Part shown: positions 38,485-50,400 of the stretch, in pieces
How the letters are laid out: each line of letters begins with the position of its first letter
Numbering within the stretch: position 1 is the first letter of the stretch
Origin: Ricordea florida
Lineage: Eukaryota > Cnidaria > Anthozoa > Corallimorpharia > Ricordeidae
Direction: 5' to 3'
Assembly (NCBI GenBank): GCA_949710005.1
Contig: OX453275.1
Span: 11,699,651-11,763,650 of the forward strand
DNA: 64,000 bases
Notes under the pieces: generated by a model
Told to the model about the DNA's origin: nothing
What the model saw: only the letters and a program-made list of their open reading frames with translations
Database searches by the model: none
Made by a program: the position numbers and the translations under genes

Positions 38485-41400
38485 TGTTGTGTAGATAGAA
38501 ATAGGAAATTCGAATGTATATCAGTATAGGTGTGGTTCATTCTTCTGTGAAGTTCTCTCGAGTAAGTTGGTGTGTTGCACTTAAAGTGTAAGGGACTTAA
38601 TAAACTAGTTTTTAACCTTAAATCACAGGAACTACATAGGCGAGAAGGATTAGCAGTAAGCAGTCGAAACGTCGCGATACACATCCAGTGACTAAATCGT
38701 GTGACAAAGCAAGAATTTATTATCACATTTTCCACGATGAACAACTCACTCCTTAACAGAATATAAACATATTTACCGTTGTGTTTGCTGTTTAAAATTT
38801 CCAATATAAATGTCTATTCACATCACAACAGAAGGAATTGTACTCAGTTGTGTTTCTAATTGCTGCAGGGAGCTTATTAAAAATTGTTGCTGCCGAGTGC
38901 TGGAATGTTCATGATTCCCCCGGAATAGAAAGGACAAGCGCAATCGAAGATCTTAAGTTATAAGCACTGACCTTGTGCAAATTTAATTTGAGAGATTCAG
39001 GAAACGTTTCATCATATAGCAACTTATGAGCTAACTTAAGTATACTTAGTGCAACGTTCTTTTTCACTGGAAGCCAGTTCAACTATACAACGGCATCCGC
39101 TCCTGCGAACCTTCTTGTGACAAATCTAGCGCATGTATTTTGTATCCTTTGGAAGCGCTTCATTTGAAATGCTGGAAGGGAGTGGAAAACAGCGCATGCA
39201 TGATTTACTTTAGAGAGGACTAAGCTCTCTGCCAGTTTTTTCCTCGCATGAAAGGGGGCTAGGTGTCCTCGTGGACTCGGGAGCGACCTGCAATGTTATG
39301 GTACATGCAGCAGACCTGGGAAATGTTATAGCAGAAGAGGGCGAAATGTGAGTCTCGCAAGTCTGCAAAGGAACTTTATGTGCACTGTGGTACGGAACCT
39401 TTACCGACCCTTGGAACTTTTACAGCAGATGTGAGGTTGGCAGGGGCGGAAAATGAAACCACGGCTGACTTTGTTGTCGTAAAAGGTGATGGTCGGACGC
39501 TGTTGGGCCGGAACACTGCCAAGCTGCTGCGTTTGCTGTGGATTGGTACTTTCCAAATAAACAGTGTCGGCTGCGGTATAAGAGAGGAGTACAAACACTT
39601 GTTCAGAGGTGTCGGTCTGCTAAAGGGCTACAAGCTCGAATTACATAGCGATGAATCTGTGATACCAGTGGCACAGGATGTGCGTCGAATACCGTTTGCA
39701 ATAGACTGCAAGTTGGATGAAGTTTTAGAGCTCGGTATTGTAGAGAAAGTGCCATAAGTGCCGTCGGGTTGGGTTTCTCCGTTAGTTGTCATACCCAAAA
39801 GTGACAGTGACGTAAGAGTTTGCGTGGACAAGAGACGTGCGAATAAGGTCCTAGTCCGGGAGGGACACCCGATTCCCTCAGTAGAGGAGCTACTCTTTGT
39901 TCTAAGCAGAAGCATAGTGTTAAGCAAGATCGATCTGAAGTGGGGCTTCCACCAAATGCTACTAAGTGAGAACAGTCGCCACATTACCACGTTTGCTACA
40001 CACCGGGGGCTTTTAAAAGAAACAAGTGAGGTACGATCCTTAATGGATCTTCTCCAGTACTCGTCAAAGTTCATGCCGGATGTGGCGACCGTCGCCAAGC
40101 CTATCCAAGAGTTAACAAGAAAGGGCGTTGTTTTCCAATGGGGTAAAGAACAGAAAACAGCTTTTGAAGAACGTAAGCGTCTTATCACCCAGGAGGGGAC
40201 TCTAGCTCACTTCAAGTTTGGCTGCAGAACGCAAATCCTTACTGATACAACTACAGTTGGCGTAGGGGCAGTTCTGAACCAGAAGCAGAGAGGAATGTGG
40301 AGTTGTCTCCTATGCCTCCAAACGTTTAAGTGACGTGAAGCGCCGCTGCAGCCAAATAAAGACAGAGGCACTGGCCTTGGTTTGGGCTTGTGAACGTTTT
40401 GACTTGAACGTTTTGGGGGCAGACGTTCGAACTGGAAACAGACCATAAACGGGGGTACGATTTTAAAGTGGTTTACCGCTCCGTAAAGACAAATATAGCC
40501 GATAGATTTTCCCGTTTGAATTCCGAGAATCAAGTGGACCACAGAGAAGAGTGTGACACTATTAGAGCCCTTCTGGAGAGTTGTGTACCTGTGGCTCGAT
40601 CGCCAAGAGAAATCGAAGAGGCGTCTTATGATGACATCGATTTGGCCACAGTGAAGACCTACGTGAGATCAGGGGACTGGGACAAGCATACGCTTTCCTC
40701 CTATACACAGGTAAATAATGAATTATGCATCTGTAGAGAGCTCTTGCTTCGTGGAGCAAAGATTGGGCTTTGTATCAGGCTCCTGTGGTACAGAGTGGTG
40801 CAGCTTGCACATGAAGGACACCAAGGCATAGTCAAGACGAAATCTAGCCTCCGTAGTAAAGTTTGGTGGCTACGAATGGGCAAACGTAGAGCGTTTTTGT
40901 GAAGTTTGTCATGGTTGTCAAGTCACTTCTGGATTCGAACCTCCTTAGCCGATGCCCCGAGTCCCTCCCCCCAGAGTGCTCTATGGCAGGACTGTGGAGC
41001 AGACCTGTTAGGGCCTTTACCCACTGGAGAGAGTATTTTGGTAGTGATTGATGACTACAGTCGATCTTTAGAAGTAACTTCGAAGTCTACAACAAGTGCA
41101 AAGATCATCCAAGCACTGGAGCTCATGTTTGCTAGATTTGGTTTACCGTTCTCTTTAAGGACAGGCAATGGACCCCACTTTGTATCTGAGGAATTTGAAC
41201 CATTGTTACATGCCAATGGTATTGAAAACCGGAGAACGACACCGTTGTGGCTCAAGGAAACGGAGGGGTTGAACGGCAAAATCGCTCGCTACTTAAATGC
41301 CCACAGATTTCTCATCTAGAGGGAAGGAATTGGACATCTGAGATACTTGTATGGCGGGTAGTGTGCAGATCCACTCCGCAAACAACAACAACAGGAATAC

Positions 41401-42204
41401 AACCCCGTTGTTAGATAATGTTTGGCCACGAGATAACAGTTAAAGAGAGAGACCGTCAGAGTACCAGATGAGGAGGTAAGAGAGCGTGACTGGACTGAAA
41501 AATTAAAGGGCCAAGCTTACGCAGACCTCAAGGGGGTGCCACGCCCAAGAGCATATGTGTTGGCGACACAGTACTTCTGAGAGCTGAGAAAACAAACCAG
41601 ATGTCTACCAACTTCAAACGTTCTCCCTTTAAGGTGGTTCAAAAGACAGGATCGGAAGTAACGCTAAGGGATGAGTCTGGCGTGGAACTAAAGGGAACAC
41701 TGCATTTGTAAAAAAGTACATTGAGCACAACGACGTAACCAGGGGCAACACTGAAGAAGGCCGACTGATACAGTCACGTTCCCTAGTACATGCAGATGAA
41801 CCCGGTCCAAGTAGAATTCAAGAGAAGACTGGAGCATCAGAGTCAAACGGATTTCTAGGGTAGTTGGAAGTATCTGAAAACTCTGAAATACAACATTGGA
41901 GGTCAACCCGGACTGTAAGGCGACCTCCACAATTTAAAGACTGCTCTGGATGTCCTAAGCCATTTTCAAGTTTAGAGCTTTTCATTGCCAAAGAACCATG
42001 CTTTCTTTCTCAATTAATCAAAAGAGGGAATTTAGTCTGTAGCGTGATGATAGATGTGTTAAAGTGAGAAAATTTAAAGTAATGTTATGTGCATGGGAAT
42101 TATGCAATTAGAGTGTATATTTTCGTGTGGTGTTTATTCAGTGAAGTTCTCTCAAGTAAGCTAGCATGGTGCACTTAAAGTGTAGTGGTTTCTAACCTAA
42201 AAGC
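38485..42204 (+). mobile_element. Second decayed Ty3/Gypsy retrotransposon with LTR remnants
   Basis: Candidate 5' LTR 38485-38627 and 3' LTR 42083-42204 share 'gaagttctctc' and 'gcacttaaagtgta' blocks. Inside, on the plus strand: a retropepsin start (LGVLVDSGATCNVM) at about 39260; protease to RT at 39380-39757 ending in one TAA; RT fingers (VRVCVDKRRANKVL, KIDLKWGFHQMLL) at 39758-40010; an abrupt jump at 40010-40030 to the thumb and RNase H region, so the catalytic palm motif is missing; an integrase zinc domain at about 40800-40880; and an integrase core at 40980-41300 in which the second acidic position reads TGNGPHF. Stops and frameshifts are frequent. The element cannot be autonomous. 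Confidence 0.8.
38812..39165 (-). mobile_element. LINE reverse-transcriptase tail fragment inside the Gypsy region
   Basis: Minus-strand translation reads RFQRIQNTCARFVTRRFAGA, a stop, LNWLPVKKNVALSILKLAHK, then SAYNLRSS and a frame ending near AAIRNTT. This is the post-RT region of a CR1/jockey-like LINE, distinct from the two earlier fragments. Stops show it is dead. It lies between the putative 5' LTR and the Gypsy protease, so it is probably nested. Confidence 0.65.
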
Positions 42205-42206
42205 AC

Positions 42207-44148
42207 TCACTCACTCAATCCTCTTCCTTCCTGGTGGAACACAGTTCGTCCACTAGTGCCAGTCACCTGACCCTATTTTGAGCAGTGCGCTTCAATTCCT
42301 ACCACGCGAGCTGTCTCTCCTCCAATTCTGCCATTCTTGTGCGCCTCCAGGTGTGCTGGGGTCTGCCTCTCTTGAGCTTCCCCTGTGGGTTCCACTCTAT
42401 CGCCCTCTTGGCTATGCGTCTGTCTGGTCTCCTAAGCGTGTGGCCAATCCAACCCCAGGCTCTTTGTCTTATCTCTTGTTCTACCGGTCGCTGCTCTGTC
42501 TGCCTCCAGAGCTCCTCATTGAGTATTCTTCTAGGCCACCAAATCCGCAGAAAGATCCTAAGACTCTTACTGATGAACACTTGCAGCTTCTGCTTAAATC
42601 CCATGGTCAACCGTTAAGTTTCAGAACCATACAGAAGCACAACCTTCACATTTGACCCAAAGACTCTCAACTTGGTCTTACTTGACAGCGCCGTAAACCG
42701 CCATATTGGCCTCAAAATCGCAAATGTCTACCTTGCCTTCCCAAAAAGCGCCTGGATGTCTTCGGATTCGCGTCGGATGTGCTTCTTACTAGCAATGCTC
42801 CCGAGGTACGTGCATTCGTCCACCTTATCGACCTGCTTCCCTACGATGAATACACCATCGCTGAGTGCGATACAGTTACGCAACATCTTTGTCTTTGTAG
42901 CACTGATCTTCAGGCATACCCTTGACCCTGCTCCTTTAAGGCCAGTGTCTTATCTCTCGTGTCCTGCACTCTGTGCGACAGTAGAGCCAGATCACCCACA
43001 AAATCAAGATCTTCTAAAAATGTTGTGAAGGACGACTCTATACCACGTCTTCTGGAAAAGGCTGTCCTGGTCACTCAATCAAGGGCAACCAGAAACAGCA
43101 AGGGAGATAGCAGGCAGCCTTGTCTGACGCCAGTCCTCATGATCAATGGTTTGGTCTCCTGTCCATTGCGTACCACCTGCGCAGAAGAACCCTCATACAT
43201 AGTTGACTTTGAAGTTGACTTTCTTGACAGGCATATCGTAGTGGCGCAGCAAACAAACTTATGTTTTTTTTCTTGGACAATTGTTTCCAAGGGGGAAAGG
43301 CGCAATGAGGTTATCCCTATGTGAAGCGCCAACCCAAAGGCCAGACCACAGCACCGGGAACTACGTCCCCTACTCTTTACGATCAGTGTGTGGATTCTTT
43401 TAACGTCCCACTAAGTTATCATGAACAAGGGTTGTGAGACGAGACCTACGGTTTATCGTCCTTATCCGAGAAGACTAGAAAGTCTAACCATATGCAGATG
43501 TCATTACAAAGGCAGCACATTCTCCTCAGTTATTTTAGGACCTTGAGCGTTGGTCCGGCCTGGGTTTGATCCCGCGACCTCCCGCACGGTAGTCCGGTGC
43601 TCTAACAACTGAGCTAACCGGTCGGCGGTGTACCTCCACAACACCTCTCTGCTGATGCTATCAAAAGCCTTCTCGAAATCTATGAAGTTGATGTACAAGG
43701 AGAACTGCCATTCAATGCTCTGTTCCACAATAATCCTCAGCGTCGCTATTTGATCCGTACAACTTCGGCCAGCTCGAAACCCGGCTTGCTCCTCTCGCAG
43801 TTTCCCATCCAGTGTTGTCTTGATACGCTCCAAGATCACTCTACAGAACACCTTACTTGCCATGTTCAAAAACATGATGTCACCCCGGTTCTTACAGAGG
43901 CTCAGACCGCATTTCTTTGGCAGCTTCATCCACAAAAAGCATGACAAACTAAAATTCTGTCCAAAAAAAATTGATGCCATCGCAGACATGCCCGAAGAGG
44001 TATTCATCCCAGATTTTGTGTCTGATCCGTGATCCAATGGCTTTGATATCCGATCCCGGGATACTGTTCCCTGAACCCACCCTTTTGATCCCTGATCCAA
44101 CATACCCTGCTTCAACCCCGAGTTCAAATACTGCCATGATCTATACAA
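42207..44148 (-). mobile_element. RTE-type LINE, split by a SINE
   Basis: Minus strand, in order: ILERIKTTLDGKLREEQAGF, FRAGRSCTDQIATLRIIVEQ and INFIDFEKAFDSISREVLWR (RT palm, 43640-43880); a SINE; TGVRQGCLLSPLLFL (RT, 43080-43140); and RAWGWIGHTLRRPD with NPQGKLKRGRPQHTWRR (C-terminal RTE/Proto2 signature, 42300-42480). The 3' end is a short (CACT)n tail at 42207-42219 that abuts the Gypsy 3' LTR. Frameshifts separate the pieces. No intact endonuclease domain was seen. Confidence 0.8.
43321..43634 (-). mobile_element. tRNA-derived SINE inserted in the RTE LINE
   Basis: On the minus strand it starts with 'ggttagctcagttgttagag' (A box), then 'tcgcgggatcaaacccagg' (B box), then a body with 'aataactgaggagaat', 'tgacatctgcatatggttag' and 'tctagtcttctcggataagg'. 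The same body occurs at 54.4-54.7 kb on the plus strand, which defines one SINE family in the window. It interrupts the RT frame directly after EVLWRY. Confidence 0.85.
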
Positions 44149-45412
44149 AAAGTACAGTAATGACAGGAAGGGCTTTCAATTCCGTAGAAAATTACACCCA
44201 CAAATTTTGAAGTGTAAAAGGCAAAATGAAAGTAAACTGATTTAAGCAAGTGATTTGACCCTTTAAATCCGAACTTTTAATACTCATTTTCACCTAGCTG
44301 TTCTCATATATTTGTTCTGGTACTAGTGAGGAGAATTTGTTTAGATATCAATACAACTCTTTTTTGGTGATCATTTTCGTTACTCTCCTACCATGAATGA
44401 TCGATGAACAGAGAATATTGTAATGAGAAATTGGATGCTGGTCACTACTGGGACTTAAAGGGTTAAGAGCATCCAGCAAGTGATTGGGCACGAAAAAGAA
44501 AATACCTTTAGCTTACAGCAGGGATACTCTGACGTGCAGAGCAGAGGTCTATGAAATACCCCAGCACATTACGGAAGCTCAATTAGATTTTTAAGAGCAT
44601 TACTTTTCAAATTTGAGTATCACCATGGTGCCATTAAAAGTTGTATCTAAAACATGTCATCACTGCTGCACTAAAAAGGGATCAAAGTTTGTTTTAATTA
44701 GACTTTCAATACCATCAAAGTTACCACAGCAGCATTATGATGTCATTACACATTTCAATGTACATTCTTAGCACATTTTTCAGCACTAGGGGGATTTTCT
44801 ACCTCATATGCAAGGTGTTAATTGGGCATTGGAGATTGAAGAATTCTCCAGCTACTACGAAGGATTCTCTGGCCAAATTTAGATGGCCTAAGCTAGTTTT
44901 TAATTCAGACGTGGAGCCATTACAGAATATTCTTCAGTTAACTTAACACAATTCTCTTACTACCACACTTTTTTATTGAAAACCCTGTACAGGTAGATTT
45001 GTGCACCACAAGCTCTGTTAAAGGATTTCAACTTTCAAATTTCTTATACAGTGGGAAATCTTACCACAAAGATGTTGCTACAAACAAGAAAATACAATCA
45101 CCCATGTCAGTTTCTTGTTAAACAGCCATGAGAGCTTTCAGCTCCTCACAAGAAAATGGCATAGTTCAAAAGTGACTGTCCTAAACCACGCAAAGGTGCA
45201 CAAAATGCAAATTTTGGGTCTTCTTCAAAGAAGGACTGATGTTTCTGCAATTAACTTGAAGCAGAAAAACTTCAACGACTCAAGGAATGAATCAAAAATA
45301 CCCTCCCATATAATTATTGGATCATGTCAGTCATGTAGGTAATAAAATTAATGATACTGAAAAAATGGATAATTGGTTTAAAAAATTATTGTTAAAAAAT
45401 TACCTGCCAGGA
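44149..45412. other. Intergenic sequence downstream of TEDC1, with one dispersed repeat
   Basis: No gene recognised. The repeat at 44811-44946 (annotated separately) is the only structured part. A minus-strand AATAAA at about 44972 could serve TEDC1. Confidence 0.4.
44811..44946 (+). repeat. Dispersed repeat, inverted copy at 51.86-52.00 kb
   Basis: Blocks such as 'gaattctccagctactacga', 'aaatttagatggcct', 'gacgtggagc' and 'cagaatattct' appear in reverse complement at 51862-51998. Neither copy has coding capacity. Confidence 0.75.
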
Positions 45413-46801
45413 TTAACATCTGTCCATGAATCTGACATCAGGAGGAATACAAACAAGATTCTCCCTAGCTTGGGATATATGTAACAGCGTACTTCTATGC
45501 CGTTCCTGCAGTTTTCTGAGTTTTGTTTCAAGTACCATCTTCTTCTCTGACAATCTTGTAATTTCTTGTGATGCTACAGATGGAATTACCAGTTCCTTGG
45601 CAGATGTCTTTGTTACCTTCTCTCCTTTGTGGTTTAATTTCTTAAAGCAAACAGGCAATTCACCTTTGCTGTCCTTATAAGATTCTTGGGATGCTTGCCA
45701 ATGTTCCTGCAATTCCTTTATTTCAGAGAGTAGCTGACTATCAAGCACTGACAAAACATCCAATAAATGATCTGACTCTTCTTCTGAGAATTCTAGCCTG
45801 GCTTTCATCTTTTTCCATGTTTTAGAGGCTTTTCTGTATAACTTCTCTTGAGAATTAAAGTACTTTGATAGTGCAACTTGATCCTCTTTTAACTTTTGTA
45901 GCACAATGCTTGGCTTTAAAGACAGCTGCTCTTGCTGCTTGCTATTGTTTTCACTTTGAGGCACCTCCTCATGTTCAAAATGACTTATTTTTTCATCTAA
46001 AACACTTTCCATCCATGTCCAAAATCTCAGTTCATTTTCAGACCAGTAAAGGAATGCTTTCACATTGGAGCAAAATCTCTCCAGTTTTTCCTGATATTGT
46101 AACAACACATTAGGATATCGAAGGAGGTAAACATCTAGTACTGAGAAATGGCTTGGGGCTTGGCACTTTGATGCTGTGGGAATTGAATGCAACCTGCTCA
46201 CTAAACCTGAGTATTCACTACTTGTGGCTAGAAGACTCTTTACAGAAGAATTTAGTTTGCCATAGCACATCACAAGAAAGTCTCCAAGTTCTTTTGCATC
46301 TAACCTGATATCCCTCTTAGATTCGGCTTCCAAACCCCTAGGCAGGGGAATTTTCTTTGATATCAAGGTATCTACTGGTGGATCCTCGCCGAAAATGACT
46401 TTAACTTTGTTTACAAATTTTTCTATAATATTCTCTTTAGCAATCAACCAACCCAAAGCCATAATTAGCTCTCTGCTACCGCAAGACATATCCTCTGGAA
46501 GCTGGAAGAAGTCGGCCATCCGATATCCGTAGTAAAACATTTTATGCTTGCAGAACGCAACGCACTGATTTTTCTCGCCGATTGTGTTCTCTTTATCCCC
46601 TTCAAGAAGGCTGTACAGCGTGTACCACAACGCACTAGTCGCCTCCACTTTATCAAATTTTGCCAACCGAAAGCTCTCTGCGCGCACTCTTGTTGGGATT
46701 TCATTGTTTATAATCGTGCAAAGGGATTCAATAGTTTCACGAACTTGACCCATTTCAAGAGGTAACTTCGATCGCCATCTTGGAATTCCTGGGCATCTCA
46801 C
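45413..46801 (-). CDS. TEDC1: Tubulin epsilon and delta complex protein 1
   Basis: An intact 462-residue single-exon ORF. The N-terminal block SFRLAKFDKVEATSALWYTL followed by LPEDMSCGSRELIMALGWLI matches the most conserved part of vertebrate TEDC1 (C14orf80), where AKFDrpEATSALW and GSRELLLALSWL occupy the same places. The C-terminal half (about 290-450) is Glu/Lys-rich and coiled-coil-like. TEDC1 works with TEDC2 and the delta and epsilon tubulins to build or stabilise centriolar triplet microtubules. Start: the first ATG at 46801 is used, but Met17 (46753, MGQVRE) aligns better with known N-termini. Vertebrate TEDC1 has several introns, so the single exon is notable. It lies head to head with CEP112. 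Confidence 0.85.
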   Translation of the reverse strand: MRCPGIPRWRSKLPLEMGQVRETIESLCTIINNEIPTRVRAESFRLAKFDKVEATSALWYTLYSLLEGDKENTIGEKNQCVAFCKHKMFYYGYRMADFFQLPEDMSCGSRELIMALGWLIAKENIIEKFVNKVKVIFGEDPPVDTLISKKIPLPRGLEAESKRDIRLDAKELGDFLVMCYGKLNSSVKSLLATSSEYSGLVSRLHSIPTASKCQAPSHFSVLDVYLLRYPNVLLQYQEKLERFCSNVKAFLYWSENELRFWTWMESVLDEKISHFEHEEVPQSENNSKQQEQLSLKPSIVLQKLKEDQVALSKYFNSQEKLYRKASKTWKKMKARLEFSEEESDHLLDVLSVLDSQLLSEIKELQEHWQASQESYKDSKGELPVCFKKLNHKGEKVTKTSAKELVIPSVASQEITRLSEKKMVLETKLRKLQERHRSTLLHISQARENLVCIPPDVRFMDRC

Positions 46802-47476
46802 ATTAGAGCAAAACCGCTGTGAGCAATAAGCGCAGAATTCTCCTCGGATAAAAAAAACGGATTCCCTTCTCGTAGCTTGCCGTATTCTCTCCTGGTAACT
46901 CGCCCGTTTGCATTACAGTCGTGTGCAAACATTTTCCAATACATGCTGCGAATATATCCACACAATTATCTCGGCTCAACTGATACAGACAAAAATAAAC
47001 AATATATTCTCAGTCAGTCTCAGGTTCATCCTCGGTGTAAAAACCTGTTACGTTCACGAGTCACGTAGAACAAAGAACGCAAAGGAGAAAAAACAATAGA
47101 GACTAGGAAAATAATATAGTGAAAAAAATTAAAACTTCACGGGTTTTTACGAGGTAAACCGCAATCTAAGCATTAGGGCATTCTGGTGTCCAGTCTCTAC
47201 TCCTTGCTTCGCTTGTTTCTCATGTTTTCTCTAACGGTTGGCGCTTTTTTACAAACTTCATTTATAATTTATGCTGCGAAAAGCAGATGTTATCCTTTCC
47301 CTATGTTATTATTTTGAATTCTCATTTAGTGGCAATGAAAACAAAATGTAGGCAAGACGCATTTGGGCTTTTCCCTTCGTATAAAGACCCTTCTTGCTTG
47401 GCTAGGATTAAGTAGCGTGAGATATTCCTTCGAGACAAGCTTTTGACTTTTCAGCCGTTTCACTCTTTCTGTTGTG
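46802..47476. promoter_or_regulatory. Shared intergenic (candidate bidirectional) promoter of TEDC1 and CEP112
   Basis: 675 bp separate the two divergent start codons. No TATA box is placed convincingly for either gene. 'ctctcctggtaac' at about 46885-46898 contains a perfect RFX X-box half-site (GGTAAC) with a weak partner. The sequence holds both 5' UTRs and any shared control elements. That it acts in both directions is inferred from geometry only. Confidence 0.4.
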
Positions 47477-50400
47477 ATGTCAAATGCGGAAATGACATCT
47501 CATCGCTACGGAGACCGTGGAACTCACGCTTCAGTATCGTTAAGTGAGAGACAGGATTCGATGTTTGATCATTATCTTGATGAAATGAAGCCGTACGTCC
47601 TTCGCCTGCCGCATAAGTCAGGTACGAGTCAGGTTGCACTCAAGTTATTCCACGATAAAACGCGATACAGTCCTTCTCATTTTTTTGCAGTACTTCTCTT
47701 GCCTTTGAATGGAAATGCTACGTAACGTTTTATTTGGAAACTCAAGACTAAACATTTCCATAAAAAATATATATTGTTTTCATTCTAAGCTTGACAATTT
47801 ATAGAGTTTCTTTCTGTGCCAACCGGGTAGAATCGCCCTTTCTCGTATTAAAAGGGTTAAAGTCATAAAATGCATCAATTTTCTCAACCAGGGGGTCCGA
47901 GTCAAATATGTTTAACTTTGTAACTTTAAGTTCGCACCTTTGGAAGAAAGAAAAATGTAGAAATCATACAAATTGATGCGAATTAACATCTGCTCCACGT
48001 AAATTAGGTCCAGAAATGATTGTAACTCGGAAATAGTGGTGTACATGTAGCTTTGAAAATGGTAAGCTGTGTGAATAGTTCCAAAACGTTTTAACTCCTT
48101 TTTTCAAATACATCTTTAAGGAACATACATGTGTAATTATAAGTATACACCTCTCGGTGTAAATCTACTGCATTATATATATATACATGTATCTTTTGGA
48201 TGCGTTTGATGTTAAAGTTTGTTTACATATGGCTGACTCCGTCTGAGGCATTAATTAAGGAGCATCTGATTGATCATCTGGAAAAGCTGTGTTTTCCTGT
48301 ATGGTCTACTAGGATGGACCACTTATCAGTTGATTTTGCTACATAGAAATTTTGAAAGAGAGCTTACAACCAGACTTTAGCATTGGTCACATTCTTGTTG
48401 CAAGTTTATGGAACTCAACTTTTAGCCTGGTTCATAAACTTGCTATGAAAGAGCTTGAACAATACTTTTGGCTTGTGGAATCCTCACATTAGTTTGGTAA
48501 CATTAACATAGGCAATATTACTTAACTTTTTTTTTCACAGAGATCTTGCTGTGCTTTTTAATTTATTGGTAAAAAGGAATTGCTGTGAGAACTTATGTCA
48601 GTTAGTCCATCACCTTCCTATACCAAAGTCTATGCATTAGATCTGGTTTCAATTTCAATTCTGAGGAATCAAGGGAGCTGAATACAAAGTAGCTAGCTTT
48701 TTGGTATTTTTTCATTACTTTTCTACTGAACACCTGCTCATCAGACTTAAAACATGAGGACTACATGTATATCTACCACTGGTTTTTTCCTTTAACAGTA
48801 ACTACACTGTAGCATTTAATTTCCTCCTTGTAAGATACAGTTTATAAAGTATTAAGGCAGGAGAATCTAACATGTTTCCAGTGTTTCTATAAGATTTCAT
48901 AATCAGAGAATTAAAAGTTAGGTTTTTGTCTTTGCCAACACTCCCTTGTTCCTAATAAAATCATGAAAGTGGTATATGTTGCTATGGTAACTACTTTCTC
49001 TTTCATTCCTTTGAGCTCCAACTAGCATCCATAATTTTGTTATAATATCAGTATGTCACAAAGTGTAAAGGTCATGAAGATTTGGGGAATGTTCACTTCA
49101 AATAAATTTATCAAAGGTTGTCAGGAATCAATGTTGAATGTATTAGTGTTTTTAACTTACTGCTGAACATTGTATTGTATTTTGATGATTGCTTTTAGAG
49201 AGGCAGCGGGTAGCATTGTGGATTAAAAAACTCTGTCAACCTCCTGGGCCTGGCACAAGTGGAAGGTTGGTTAATTATTCTTCCTATATCTGTAAAATGT
49301 TAGAAGTAAACCCAAGTATTATTTGAAGGGAAATGCCTGTGCTGTTAAGCCATGCTTTGCCAAGTTGCCAATGGGCTAACCTTGTATTGGGAATGTTCAA
49401 TTCTTACAGAAAAAATCGCAACCTGTATGCTCAGCTGTTGCTCCACATGGTCAAACGTGGCTTATTAGAAGAACCTTTTACAAGGAGACCAGAAGCAGGA
49501 CCGTTGCAACCACTACCTTCTTACATGGTATTGATTTTATTGAGTTAATTGAAAATGTTCAAAGGACAGACTTAATGAGCAAATGGATAGAAACTGACAA
49601 ACGTTGACCAATAACAATTCAGTCTTCACAGCCAATGACACCATGGTCTTACTGATAAACAGTTGATAACAGCACGGCTTAATTAAACAACCAATCACAG
49701 CATTGGACAGTGACAAAGATTCCACCACCTGATGACACACAACTCATTTGACTCTGATGATGATTTTTTCTCAGGTTGTTGAAACTTCAGTCATACAGCG
49801 GCAACAATCCTTCTCAGAAGTACTTACATGTACGTCTGGACAATCAAACTTGACAAACATCTACAGTACCCACTGAGACTCCTGGGTTCAAACCATTTAC
49901 AGTCTTTACATTTACAGATGAAGTATGTGATCTGTGAGGACTAAACCCCCCCCCCCCCCCCCTTATGAGTACTGAACATGGTTATGGATGCAAATGGAAT
50001 GTGTAGTTCATGCACCTGTATGCCTACCTCCATGCAACACTGTAGCTTGTTTTTCTCTAAGTTAACCATTATTTTAATGAATTATTATTTTTATGTTTAT
50101 CCTTTTTGGTTTTTGTTTCTTATTAGTCTATTTACCTCGATGAACCCATGGGCAAAAGGAGTGCAAGTTCAGAACTTGAAGAGGTGTCTGTTATTTGTAT
50201 TTAAAATGCTTTATATTCCAATACATGTACCAGGGCTTTGGACCCTGTTCTTATTCACTTTACCCATAGCTCACAACAAGTGAAATAGCAGAGCACTTCA
50301 CAGTCTTTAAGTGCTGTTTTAATGCTACATTCTAGTATACTGTATCTTGCATTGCTCAGCTGAGTTACGCCAATTGCTAAACTACATGTGCTTAGCCTTC

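Noticed and set aside
43504-44148. 214-codon minus-strand ORF
   Set aside because: A chance fusion of RTE reverse-transcriptase sequence with an inserted SINE; not a gene.
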